In this document: piece after piece, positions 11,257 through 20,703 of the stretch
Layout of the letters: each line of letters opens with the position of its first letter
Numbering within the stretch: position 1 is the first letter of the stretch
Source: Streptomyces violaceusniger
GTDB taxonomy: Bacteria > Actinomycetota > Actinomycetes > Streptomycetales > Streptomycetaceae
Reading direction: 5' to 3'
Length of the DNA: 64,000 nt
Assembly (NCBI GenBank): GCA_005405945.1
Contig: BJHW01000001.1
Coordinates: 3,100,001-3,164,000, forward strand
Program-made: the position numbers and the translations under genes
Notes under the pieces: model-generated
Databases searched by the model: none
Seen by the model: the letters and a program-made list of their open reading frames with translations, nothing else
What the model was told of the DNA's origin: nothing

Positions 11257-11496
11257 CGGGGCGGCGGCTCAACCGCCAGGCAGGCTCCGCACGACGTACG
11301 TCATGTGCTGCAGGTTGCCCGCCTCCCCCGAGCAGGCGACCCACCTCGGCCGGGCCCTCCTGGTCCTCACTCGAAGCGAGACCCTCCGCGGCCCGCAGAC
11401 GATCACGGACTGAAGAACAGCCCCTGACCAGCACGAGCGCCCCTGACGAGACTCACGCCAGCCCCGCCGACCTGCATGAATCAGGATGAAACGAGT
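11257..11496. other. Non-coding gap after brxHI
   Basis: I see no credible gene in these 240 bp between the end of the helicase gene and the convergent broken gene that follows. No clear terminator hairpin was found. Confidence 0.4.
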
Positions 11497-12098
11497 TCAC
11501 TGGCCGCTCTGGTTCTGTGGGCCAGCCGAGTTGGCTGCCTCGCCTGCTGCCGAGCTGAGCCAGGGGGCGATGGAGCGGTCGTTGCTGAGGTCTGTGCGGT
11601 CAGCCACGGCAGCAATCACATAACGGTGAGAAATCTGGTTGGACTCGTAACGGAAGCCGTGGCTGATGCCGGGGATACACGGCTTGGCGCCCACCCCGCT
11701 CTGGGTGCACCACGTGCTGAGATTCCAGCGTGCGCCGCCGTTGAGGTAGTTGTACATGTCCTCGGCCGTGGCCGCATCTGGGAACGGGAACACCTGGATC
11801 GACACCAGGACGGGTTGTCGGGTGTGGAGTGTGGGCCGGGCTGCTCAAGGTAGACGCCGGTCATCACCCGCTTACACCCACGGGCCGTCAGCTCCTTGAC
11901 CACGTCGCTGCCTTTGAATGGGCCGTCTCCCGGACGCTGCCTGGTCGCAGCGCCGGGCACCGCCGTCCACCCGGGCGAAGGTGATGTCCTTGTCGTCGGT
12001 GAACTGCCGGGGCAGTAAGGCGCTTTCGGTGAACTGGTCAGCTTGGCGAGGAGATCGCGAAGGACCAGACAGCCGTATTCTGCGACGTCCACCTCCAC
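11497..12098 (-). pseudogene. Broken Streptomyces hypothetical protein, probably secreted or surface type
   Basis: The C-terminal 100 residues are clear coding sequence with good codon use. They contain YNYLNGGARWNLSTWC, TQSGVGAKPC and SHRYVIAAVADRTDLS. Upstream, two other frames continue the same protein: GCKRVMTGVYLEQPGP, then TDDKDITFARVDGG. This implies breaks at the G run 11813-11815 and near 11925-11945. It resembles conserved Streptomyces secreted or membrane-anchored hypothetical proteins with paired cysteines, but I cannot name a family. No credible signal peptide or start remains above about 12060, so the 5' end is probably lost. It lies between the BREX genes and the integrase, inside the presumed island. 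The breaks may be sequence errors, true decay, or both. Confidence 0.55.
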
Positions 12099-12143
12099 TT
12101 GTCAGCCAAGCGAGCCGAGAAGTGCAAGGCCACCCACTGGCGT

Positions 12144-12937
12144 TCACGCTTCCCGCCGCCCAGGTACTCCCTCAAGGCCATGCGCCTGATCGGCACGCCT
12201 GGATGAGGTGTCGGAACGGATCATCGCCACCAGCATGCGTGATCGTGCCGCGCCGACGTGGAGCCGCTTGCGGAGTGTCTCCGCGGAGATAGGCCGCTGG
12301 TAGGTCTCCCAGTGTCGGGCGTCTTCCTGTCGAGCGCGCTCCAGCAACTCATCACCATCACATTGTCGTTCCGTCCCTGCCGTAAACGGGGAAGAGGCGC
12401 TCGTGGCTCGGTCATCGTTCTGGGCACCACTGCCTGAGCGGAGGCTTGTTCGTACTGCGGCGTCGCGGATGGGTGTGATGCCGGGCTGGGTTGGCTGGTG
12501 GTGGCGAGTGCGTGGAGGAGTCCGGGTCCGACCTCGGCCCATCCGATGAGAAGGACGGGGCCGACCGCGTCGAAGGCGGCCTTGCCCAGGTCTCCCGCGA
12601 TCAGTGGGTCGGCGGTGTTCAGTGCCAGGGTCATGCCGCTGGAGAGCACCAGCAGCCGCCGGGCCGGACGCAACTGGTCCACCGGTGCACCGTGCAGGGC
12701 GAGGTACCGGATGCCGAGCAGCAGGCCGAGGATGGACAGGTCGACTGCCGGCGCCACCAGGGGTGCCACCCATGGTGGCACGCCCAGTCGCAATGCCAGG
12801 TTCCATACGTTGCCGAAGCCGAAGAGGAAGGTGAGGCTGACGACGGCCGCCATGATGCCGGTCACCGCCCGGACCGTGGCCGCGCCGTCCGACGTACCGT
12901 CAGGCTCCGGCACGGTGCGGGTGAGGCGTTCAGACAT
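12144..12937 (-). CDS. DUF2637 membrane protein of actinobacterial mobile elements (one frame break)
   Basis: The ATG at 12937 overlaps the integrase stop by 8 bases. The N-terminal half has several hydrophobic segments (VVSLTFLFGFGNVWNLAL, DLSILGLLLGIRYLAL) typical of DUF2637 proteins, which are common in Streptomyces integrative elements near int, rep and tra genes. The C-terminal part, in the next frame, has the family-like stretch RARQEDARHWETYQRP followed by RKRLHVGAARSRMLVA, which looks like a helical DNA-binding tail. One missing base between about 12370 and 12440 explains the frame change and gives about 264 residues. The molecular function is not known to me. Confidence 0.7.
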
Positions 12938-13892
12938 TCTCGCCGATCCCCATCCGCTGGTGGGTCTCCTGGGCGCGCTCGGCTGCCGCACTGGCGCCGT
13001 AGTGGCGGGGCATGTCCTCCGACACCCAGCCCATCAGCAGCATCAGATCACCCGAGTCACCGCCAGCCCGCTTCCACTCGTGGGCGAAGTTGTGCCGCCA
13101 CCGGTGCGCATGCACACCTTTCACCCCGGCGGACAGACCGCGCCGCTTGATCATGATCTTGATGCCGTTCGGTGCCAGTCGTTTCCCGCCGCGGTCGGCC
13201 AGCCACAGGTCCGGCAGCTCGGCGCCCTTGCGCTTCGCCCGCACCCGCAGATATCGGCTCACCGCGCGCGCCGTTTTCGGGCCGAATCGCACGCGGCGGT
13301 CGCGGCTGCCCTTGCCGTGGTAGTGCACCGAGTCGGTGACCAGGTCGATGTCCTCCACAGTGAGGTTGCCGACCTCGGACAGGCGGGCGCCGGTGTTGTA
13401 GTACAGGCGGATGATGGCCTCGTCCCGCAGCTGGAGGAACGCCTTGCCCTTGCAGGCGGCCAGCACCTTCCTGGTGTCGTCATCCCGGATGACCGGGATC
13501 AGCTTCTTGACCGTCTTGGGCTGGCGGACGCGTTCCATCGGGGAGCGGTCGATCTCCTCCTCGTCCAGCATCAGCCACTTGAAGAACTGCTGAAGTCCCT
13601 TGTGCTTGTTCAGCGCGGTCGACGCCGACCGCGTCTCGATCATCCACCCCTGGAAGGCTTCGACGTGGGCGCGGGTGACCTCGGTCGGGTCCTCGGCCGC
13701 GTCGTCCGCCTCGAGGTCGGGCGTGGCGTTCTCGTTCAGGTAGCGGGCGAGCTGGGCGGCAGCGAGGAGGTAGTTGTAGCGGGTGGTCTCCGGGTAGTTG
13801 CCCGCCCGCAGGGAGCGGTCCCAGTCCCGCAGGAACCCTTCCCAGGTCTTGGAGACGCCTGTGGTGATCTTGTCGAGGTCCAGAAGCGGCAT
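12930..13892 (-). CDS. Tyrosine recombinase/integrase
   Basis: This is a 320-residue site-specific recombinase of the phage integrase (XerCD-like) family. It has an N-terminal SAM-like core-binding domain and a catalytic domain with the expected residues: Arg in TGARLSEVGNL, Lys in HGKGSRDRRV, HxxR in HAHRWRHNFAH and Tyr in PRHYGAS. In the second catalytic histidine position there is Trp (LMGWVSED), as in some family members. The ATG at 13892 was chosen because CGGAGG lies 9 bases upstream; a TTG at 13913 is less likely. It points away from tRNA-Pro, with its 5' end about 120 bp from the tRNA 3' end. This is the usual arrangement of an element inserted in a tRNA gene, so it probably mobilised the island carrying BREX. 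Confidence 0.92.
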   Translation of the reverse strand: MPLLDLDKITTGVSKTWEGFLRDWDRSLRAGNYPETTRYNYLLAAAQLARYLNENATPDLEADDAAEDPTEVTRAHVEAFQGWMIETRSASTALNKHKGLQQFFKWLMLDEEEIDRSPMERVRQPKTVKKLIPVIRDDDTRKVLAACKGKAFLQLRDEAIIRLYYNTGARLSEVGNLTVEDIDLVTDSVHYHGKGSRDRRVRFGPKTARAVSRYLRVRAKRKGAELPDLWLADRGGKRLAPNGIKIMIKRRGLSAGVKGVHAHRWRHNFAHEWKRAGGDSGDLMLLMGWVSEDMPRHYGASAAAERAQETHQRMGIGENV

Positions 13893-14009
13893 GAAGAAAA
13901 GCCTCCGAGTCAAGGTGTCGGTGAGCGGCGTGCTCGACCTCGACGCGGGAAACGGGAGCGCGAAAAGAGGGCCCTCACAGGTGTTGACCTGCGAAGACCC
14001 TCTGCACCG

Positions 14010-14083
<74 letters not shown>

Positions 14084-14311
14084 GTGCCCGTTCGGCTTGG
14101 GCTTTCCCTCGCCGACCGCGCATGAAGAACAATACCGCACTTCAGGGAGTGGCCGCTGCCACCCCCGGGTGAAGATCGGGAGTCCGGCGGGAGCAGCCGG
14201 GGTGTTCACCTGGCGGGGTCGGGCCATTGCAGTCTGTGACCAGGGGCGGCGAGCGCGAGTGGGGCGGGTGGGGCTTGACTTGAAGTTTGGTTTAAGTTGC
14301 ACGCTCGCAGC
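14084..14311. promoter_or_regulatory. Leader/promoter region of the split transketolase
   Basis: The 228 bp between tRNA-Pro and the transketolase gene contain no gene. An AT-rich patch directly before the start holds TTGACT at 14275 and the near-palindrome ACTTGAAGT, with AAGTT repeated at 14283 and 14294. This is compatible with a promoter and operator, but there is no well-spaced -10 box. Confidence 0.35.
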
Positions 14312-15012
14312 ATGACTTTCACCGACGTTCACACAGCTTATGGATACGACGATCTTCCTCGGCTGATGAGTCTGATGACCGGGGACGAGAAGCACGGACC
14401 GGCCGCTACCTCGACGCTGGACGTGCTCTGGGTGCTCTACGACCGTGTGCTGCGGGTTTCGCCGGAGGGCGTGGAAGCGCCGGAGCGGGATCGGTTTTTG
14501 CTGTCCAAGGGGCATGGGCCGATGGCGTACTACGCCGTGCTTGCCGCCAAGGGGTTCTTCCCCGAGTCGCTGCTGGCGGGGTTCGGGGGTATGGCTCGCC
14601 GCTGGGGCACCATCCGGATCGGGTGCTCGTGCCGGGGGTCGAGATCAGCAGTGGGTCGCTCGGGCATGGGCTGCCGTTGGCGGTGGGGAGTGCGCTCGGG
14701 TTGAGGGCGCAGGGGCTCTCCGAGGCGGCGGTGTGGGTGCTCATCGGTGACGCCGAGCTGGACGAGGGCAGCAATCACGAGGCGATCGCGTACGCCGGGG
14801 CCGTGGGGCTGGAGCGGTTGCATGCGGTCGTCGTCGACAACGCCTCCGCTAGCCATGGGCGGCCCGGGGGCATCGCCGCGCGCTTCGAGGCCGCGGGGTG
14901 GTCCACGGCGACCGTGGACGGGCGTGATCACCAGGCGCTGTACGAGGCGTACACCGCGCCGCACCCGGGGCGGCCACGTGTCGTGGTGGCCCGGGTCGAG
15001 GCCAAGATCTGA
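14312..15012 (+). CDS. Transketolase, N-terminal (TPP-binding) subunit (one frame break)
   Basis: This is the pyrophosphate-binding half of a split transketolase, which transfers two-carbon ketol units with thiamine diphosphate as cofactor. Its pathway role here is not evident. Read across one missing G at 14585-14589 it has 233 residues. It contains LSKGHGPMAYYA, SSGSLGHGLPLAVG and the TPP/Mg motif IGDAELDEGSNHEA near residue 145. The ATG at 14312 was chosen over an upstream TTG at 14297. The C-terminal subunit follows 30 bp downstream, so the two form an operon. The usual length of stand-alone N-subunits is slightly greater, about 240-280. Confidence 0.86.
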
Positions 15013-15042
15013 TCCGATTCCAGTGTGAGAGGGACTGTTCTC

Positions 15043-15935
15043 ATGGACACCATGCGTGAGCGTTTCGCCTCCGTCGTCTCCCGTCTTCTGGACGACGATC
15101 CCGGCTGGCCGTCGTGCTGGCCGAGATCGGTAAGGACGGCTTCACGGACGCGGCCCGGGCGCATCCCGACCGGATGATCAATGTCGGCATCCGCGAGCAG
15201 CTGCTGATCGGCGTTGGCGGTGGACTGGCCCTGACCGGGATGCGGCCGATTCTGCACACCTTCGCCAGCTTTCTGGTCGAGCGGCCCTTTGAGCAGGTCA
15301 AGCTGGACTTCGGGCATCAGGGCGTGGGCGGGGTGCTGGTGAGCGCGGCCGGTTCGTACGACTGGCCGGCGGGCGGCTACACCCATATGGCGCCCGGGGA
15401 TGTGGCCCTGCTGGACACGCTCGACGGCTGGACCGTCCATGTGCCGGGCCATCCGGACGAGGCCGAGACCCTGCTGCGGGCCGCGGCCGCGGCCGGTGAC
15501 GACTCGGTGTACGTACGGCTGTCGGCGCACTCCAACTCCGTCCCGCGGGACATCGCCCCCGGCCGCTTCCTGACCGTACGGGAGGGGCGCCGCGGTGTGG
15601 TGATCGCGGTCGGGCCGATGCTCGATGGCGTCCTTACGGCCGTCGAGGGGCTGGACGTCACCGTGCTCTACGCCACGACTGTGCGGCCCTTCGACGAGCC
15701 GACGCTGCGTGCGGCGATCGGCGGGGTGGGCGATGTCGTGCTCGTCGAGCCCTATCTCGCGGGCACCTCGACCGCCGCCGTGAACGACGCGCTCGCCGAT
15801 CGCCCGCATCGGGTGCTCGGCCTGGGCATTCCGCGGCGCGAGCTGCGCCGCTACGGCACGATCGACGAGCATCTTGCTGGTCAGGGGCTGGACCCGCTGG
15901 CACTGCGTGAGCGGATCTCTGCCTTCCTGCGGTGA
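15043..15935 (+). CDS. Transketolase, C-terminal (pyrimidine-binding) subunit (one frame break)
   Basis: This is the partner subunit of the preceding gene. It carries the pyrimidine-binding domain with the conserved glutamate in NVGIREQLLIGVGGG, which activates the cofactor, and a C-terminal transketolase domain (VTVLYATTVRPFDEPTL). It has about 297 residues when read across one missing base in CCC/GG at 15099-15102 (LLDDDP/RLAVVLAEIGKDG). The ATG at 15043 has GAGAGGG about 9 bases upstream. The gene is convergent with the hydrolase that ends 22 bp further on. Confidence 0.86.
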
Positions 15936-15957
15936 GGGGGTGGGTCGGCCCCGTGGA

Positions 15958-16908
15958 TCAGAGGTGTTTTTCGAGCCAGGTCAGCACGTCCTGCTGGACC
16001 TCGTCCCGGTTGGTCTCGTTCAGGATCTCGTGCCGGGCCCCCTGGTATCCCTTCCAGGTCAGCTCCCGCGTGCCCCCGTAGCGGAAGTCCTCCAGGAGTT
16101 CATAGACGAGCGTCATCCCCTGGTTGCACGGGTCCTCGGTGCCCACCGCCACGTGCACCGGCAGCGCGGTCGGGATACGGGCCTGGTGGCGCGGGTCGTT
16201 GATCTTACGGACGCCACGGACCCAGTCCTGGGACAGTCCGGCGCTGAACGCGAAGCCGCACCGCTCGTCCGCCGCGTACGCGGCCACCTCCGCCGCGTCG
16301 CGCGACAGCCACTCGAAGCCCGTCCGGTCCCGGATGTGCTCGTACGGGTCGTTGAACGAGGCGAAGAGGGTCGGGGTGAAAGTGGACTGCGCGTTCCGGC
16401 CCCCTTCCTCGATCTCCTGGGCGATGCCCGCCAGCGCCTCCTCGGTCTCGGTGCCCGGCAGTGAGCGGAAGGTGCCGGAGAGGATCAGCCCGGCCAGCTC
16501 CTCGCCGTACTCCTGGGCGCAGTCACGGGCCAGCATCGAGCCCATGCTGTGGCCGAGCAGGACCAGGGGCGCGCGGGGATGCGCGGCCCGCGCGCGGTCG
16601 CCGATGGTGCGCAGGTCCGAGACGATCGCCCGCCAGCCGTCGCCCTCCTCGCCCACGACGCCGAAGCCGCCCGTCGACTCGGCGGTGGCTCCGTGGCCGC
16701 GGTGGTCCGAGGCGACCACCGCATAGCCGTGGGCGGCGAGGAAGCGGGCGAACCGGTCGTAGCGCCGGGCGTGTTCGGCGGCGCCGTGGGCGATCTGGAC
16801 GATCGCGCGCACGGCGCCGTTCTCCGGCAGCCAGCCGTAGGTCACCACCCGCACACCGTCGGGCATGGGCAGATGGTCGGTGCGGTGGGTGATACCGCCG
16901 TCGGGCAT
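15958..16908 (-). CDS. Alpha/beta hydrolase, monoacylglycerol-lipase-like
   Basis: This 316-residue serine hydrolase of the alpha/beta fold resembles lysophospholipases and monoacylglycerol lipases. The nucleophile elbow is GHSMGS, and the oxyanion region is HGAAEHARRYDRF followed by SDHRGHGATAE, both typical of that family. The acid and histidine probably lie in VGTEDPCNQG and YQGARHEILNE. It has no signal peptide, so it is cytoplasmic. The ATG at 16908 is preferred because AGGAG lies 9 bases upstream; the ATG at 16917 abuts that AGGAG directly. The substrate is unknown. Confidence 0.87.
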   Translation of the reverse strand: MPDGGITHRTDHLPMPDGVRVVTYGWLPENGAVRAIVQIAHGAAEHARRYDRFARFLAAHGYAVVASDHRGHGATAESTGGFGVVGEEGDGWRAIVSDLRTIGDRARAAHPRAPLVLLGHSMGSMLARDCAQEYGEELAGLILSGTFRSLPGTETEEALAGIAQEIEEGGRNAQSTFTPTLFASFNDPYEHIRDRTGFEWLSRDAAEVAAYAADERCGFAFSAGLSQDWVRGVRKINDPRHQARIPTALPVHVAVGTEDPCNQGMTLVYELLEDFRYGGTRELTWKGYQGARHEILNETNRDEVQQDVLTWLEKHL

Positions 16909-17092
16909 ACCTCTCATCTCCTGGCTCGAATCGATCTGGTGCGAATGGAAGCCCACTCTCCCTGCGGCGGGCCCGCAAGCCAAGGGCATCAACGTGGTCC
17001 TGTCCCCCAGGGCGCGGTGTGTGTAACGATCAATCGCTTGGTACCGCGTATCGACTGCCGATCCATGCAACTCCCTTGCTCCAGGAGGACCG

Positions 17093-20000
17093 TTGGACTC
17101 GCACGACGCTTCGCTTCCCACCAGCTCTCCCGACTCCCCCGACTCCCCGACTCCCCCGACTCCACTGGCTCGACCGGCTCTTCCGGTTCGTCTACCTCTC
17201 TTGATTCGCCCAGCTCTCCCGATTCGACCGGCACTTCTGGCTCGACCGGCTCCCCCGGTTCATCCAGCCCTTCCGACTCCCCCGCCCCGGCGGATGTTTT
17301 CGCCCTGTCCCGACGGCGCTTTCTGCAGGCCGCCGCCGTGGGCACCGCCGCCGCCACCGCGGCCACCCTGCCCTTCGAGACGGCCGCCGCCGCACCGGCC
17401 CGGGCGGGCTCGCTCTCCTTCACCGCCGCCACCAACGGCGCCGCGACCCTTTCCCCGTCCGGCGACCGCCTGATCGCCGAGGTCCAGAACGTCCTGTGGT
17501 CGGTCGCCCGTAAGGGCGGCGAGGCCGTCGCGCTCACTCCGGCCGATCTGGAGCCCACCCGGCCGGTGTACTCCCCCGATGGAAAGCTGCTGGCCGTCTG
17601 CGCCTACCGGGGCGGCGGATTCCATATCTGGACGCTGCGCCCCGACGGCTCCGGTTTGCGGCAGCGAACGGACGGGCCGTGGGACGACCGCGGTCCGGCC
17701 TGGTCGCCCGACGGCAGCCGGATCGCCTTCGCCTCCGAGCGCGGCGGCGACCCCGTGGCGGGCAGCCCGTATCGGATCTGGGTGCTGGAGGTGGCCAGCG
17801 GTGAGCTCACCCGGCTCACGGGGGCGGACGGCCAGGACGGGCCGCTCCAGGACGGCGCCTGGGAGGACTTCGACCCCACCTGGTCCGCGGACGGCGAGCG
17901 AGTGCTGTTCGTGCGCGGAGCGCTCGCCGGGACGACGCTGAGCGCCCGTACGGTGGCCTCCGTACGGGCCGACGGCACCGGACCCGTCACGGTCGAGCAC
18001 ACCGATCCCACCGCCGGCGCCCAGGTGATGACGCCATCCGTGTCGGCGGGCGGCCATCTCGCCTATCTGCGCACCACGGCCGCTCCCGCGGCCTCCTGCA
18101 CGCTGGTCGTGGACGGGGAGCCGGTGGCGGTCACGGGCGACGTGCAGCCCGTGCCGCCCCGTTGGGTGTCGCGGGATGAGCTGCTGCTCACCGTGGACGG
18201 GCGGTTCCGGGTGTTCCGGGTGCCCTCGGCGACACGGTCCGGCGGCGATGGAGATGCTGCCGGTGAGAGCACCGCCCGGGCCGGGCGTGCCGATGAGGAT
18301 GCCGACCGTAAGGCGCTCGCGGCGGATGCCGACCGTAAGGCGCTCGCCTACGTGGAGATCCCCTTCTCCGCCACCCTCCCCGTCGACCGGCCCCGGTACC
18401 GCGTCAAGCGGTACGACTTCGACGGTGGCGGGGTGCGGCCGGTGCGCGGGCTGCATCTGCCCGCGCTCTCTCCCGACGGCCGTAAGGTGGCCTTCGCCGC
18501 CCTCAACTCCCTCTGGGTCGCCGAGGTTTCCGGCGGCCGGGCCCCGCGCCGGGTGGTACGGGCGGCCCCCACCCGGTATCTGCTGGCTCCCACCTGGACG
18601 CCGGACGGGCGCGCCCTGGTGTACGCCGACGACCGCGACGGACTGCTGGCCGTACGCCGCCGGGAGCTGGCCTCGGGCGAGGAGAGGGTGCTGGCCTCCG
18701 GCGGCCGGGTGCATCCGGCGCTCTCCCCGACGGCAAGCGGCTCGCCAGTGTCGACATGTCGGGAAACCTGGTCCTGCGCGATCTCGACGCCGGTACGGAA
18801 CGGGTGCTCGCCGCGCCGATGGGCGCCGGAGGGCTGCCCGGACGGCCGAGCTGGTCACCCGACGGGCGCTATGTCGCCCTGTGCGATCGCAATCGGCTGA
18901 ATCAGCGGTTCCGCGAGGGCTACAACCTGATCCGAGTGATCGACATCAGCACGGGTGCGGCCAGGCAGCACGCCGTCGCCCCGCACACCTCCCTCTCCGA
19001 CCGCTATGACTCCGGACCGGTGTGGTCCCCCGATGGCCGCCATATGGCGCTCATCGTCGAGTCCGCCCTGTGGCTGCTGCCCGTAAGGGCGGATGGCACC
19101 CCCGACGGCGCGCCGCGCCGGCTGACCGACGAGGCCGCCGATCACCCCTCCTGGTCCGGGGACTCCCGCAGCGTCCTGTATCTGTCGGCGGGCCGGCTGC
19201 GGCTGCTGGACGTCACGAGCGGCACCGCCCGGACGGTCCGTGTCCCGCTGGACCACCGGCGGCCGCGCCCCGCGGACACCGTCGTCCACGCCGGGCGGTT
19301 CTGGGACGGCACCGGAGGCGAGGGCGGCGCCGGTCGTGACGGCCGTAAGGGCGGCACGGTCCGCGAGGACGTGGACGTCGTGGTGCGCGGCGGGCGCATC
19401 GCGGCCGTGGAGGCGCACCGGGCCGGGCGGCCCGCGAAGCGGCGCGTCGACGCCTCCGGCCGCACCGTGATCCCCGGGCTGTGGGACGCCCACACCCACC
19501 CCTGGCAGTACACCTACGGCGGCCGTCAGACCGCCCTCCAGCTCGCGTACGGCATCACCACCGCGGTCTCCCTCGGCGGGTTCGCCTATGAGCAGGCGCG
19601 CCTCAGGGAGGCCGTCGCGGCGGGCGCCCTGGCCGGGCCGCGGCTGCTGGCCACCGGCGAGCTGCTGGACGGGCCGCGCGTCGCGTACAGCATGGGCCGG
19701 GCGCATCGCACCCGCGATGGTCTGCGGCGCTCCCTGGCGCGCGGTGCCGCGCTCGACTGGGACTTCGTCAAGACCTATGTCCGCGCGCCGGGCTGGATCA
19801 TGGAGGAGGCGGCCCGGTTCGCGCATGAGCGGCTCGGCGTGCGCACCGGCAGCCATCTGTGCTCACCGGGCATACAGCTCGGGCAGGACCTGACGACGCA
19901 TCTGCAGGCCACCCAGCGGCTGGAGTACGGCCACGCCACGACGGCGACCGGGCACACCCAGCAGGACGTGGCGGAGATCTACACCGCGACCTCCGACTTC

Positions 20001-20605
20001 CGGCTCATCGCCACACCGTTCACGGCCTCGCCCCTGGTCGGGCGGACCCCTCGCTGGCGGAGGACGAGCGGGTCACCCGGCTGATGCCGCCGTGGGACAC
20101 CGCGCTCGTACGGCAGCTCGCCGGGACGCCCCCGACCTCGGACCAACTGGCCACGCTGCGCATAGAGATCGGGGTCTACCAGCGGATCCTCGCCGGGGGC
20201 GGGGTGGTGGCCCTGGGGACGGACCAGCCGCTGGTGCCGGTGGGCCTCCATCTGCACATGGCGCTGCGCGCCCTGCACCGGTTCGGGCTGTCGCCGGAGG
20301 AGGCGCTGCGCACGGCGACCGTCCTCCCGGCGCGGGCCTTCGGCGCCGACCGCGATCTGGGGACCCTGGAGGTCGGGAAGCTGGCGGACCTGACGGTCGT
20401 GGACGGCGATCCCTTCACGGACTTCGACACGCTGGTACGGACGGTGTCGGTGCTGCGGGGCGGGGTGCCGTACGAGCAGCGCGAGCTGGTCGAGTCCTTC
20501 CCGGGGGCCGGTGCCGCGGCGGCACCGCACGGGAAGTCGGCGGACGAGTGGCTGGAGGTGGGGCGGCTGCTGCGGCGCGACTCCTGCTGCGCGGTGGACG
20601 GCTGA
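17093..20605 (+). CDS. Tat-exported PD40 beta-propeller/amidohydrolase fusion (three frame breaks)
   Basis: This is a large two-domain exported enzyme of about 1171 residues. A TolB-like PD40 propeller (PVYSPDGKLLAV, PAWSPDGSRIAFAS, PVWSPDGRHMALI) occupies about residues 100-700. A metal-dependent amidohydrolase domain follows, with DAHTHPWQYTYGG and the C-terminal strand GKLADLTVVDGDPF. The Tat motif SRRRFLQAAAVG sits behind about 65 residues of Ser/Pro/Asp/Gly/Thr-rich sequence. The TTG at 17093 follows AGGAGG by 4 bases; an ATG at 17066 in another frame is an alternative. One-base deletions in the C run 17145-17148, the C run 18725-18728 and the G run 20040-20042 break the frame. The family includes prolidase- and imidazolonepropionase-like hydrolases; the substrate is unknown. 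Confidence 0.82.
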
Positions 20606-20627
20606 GGGTGATGCGGGGGTGAGCGGG

Positions 20628-20662
20628 GGTGGGGCGGGGGCTTCGGCCCCCGGCCCCGCCCG
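20628..20662. terminator. Bidirectional hairpin between convergent genes
   Basis: A GC-rich inverted repeat built around GGGGGC-TTCG-GCCCCC with flanking GGGCG/CGCCC lies in the 98-bp gap between the convergent amidohydrolase and esterase genes. The stable TTCG tetraloop suggests a terminator serving both. Confidence 0.7.
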
Positions 20663-20703
20663 CGTCCCCGCCGAGGCCATGCCGAGCCAGGGGTGCGGAA
20701 AGG

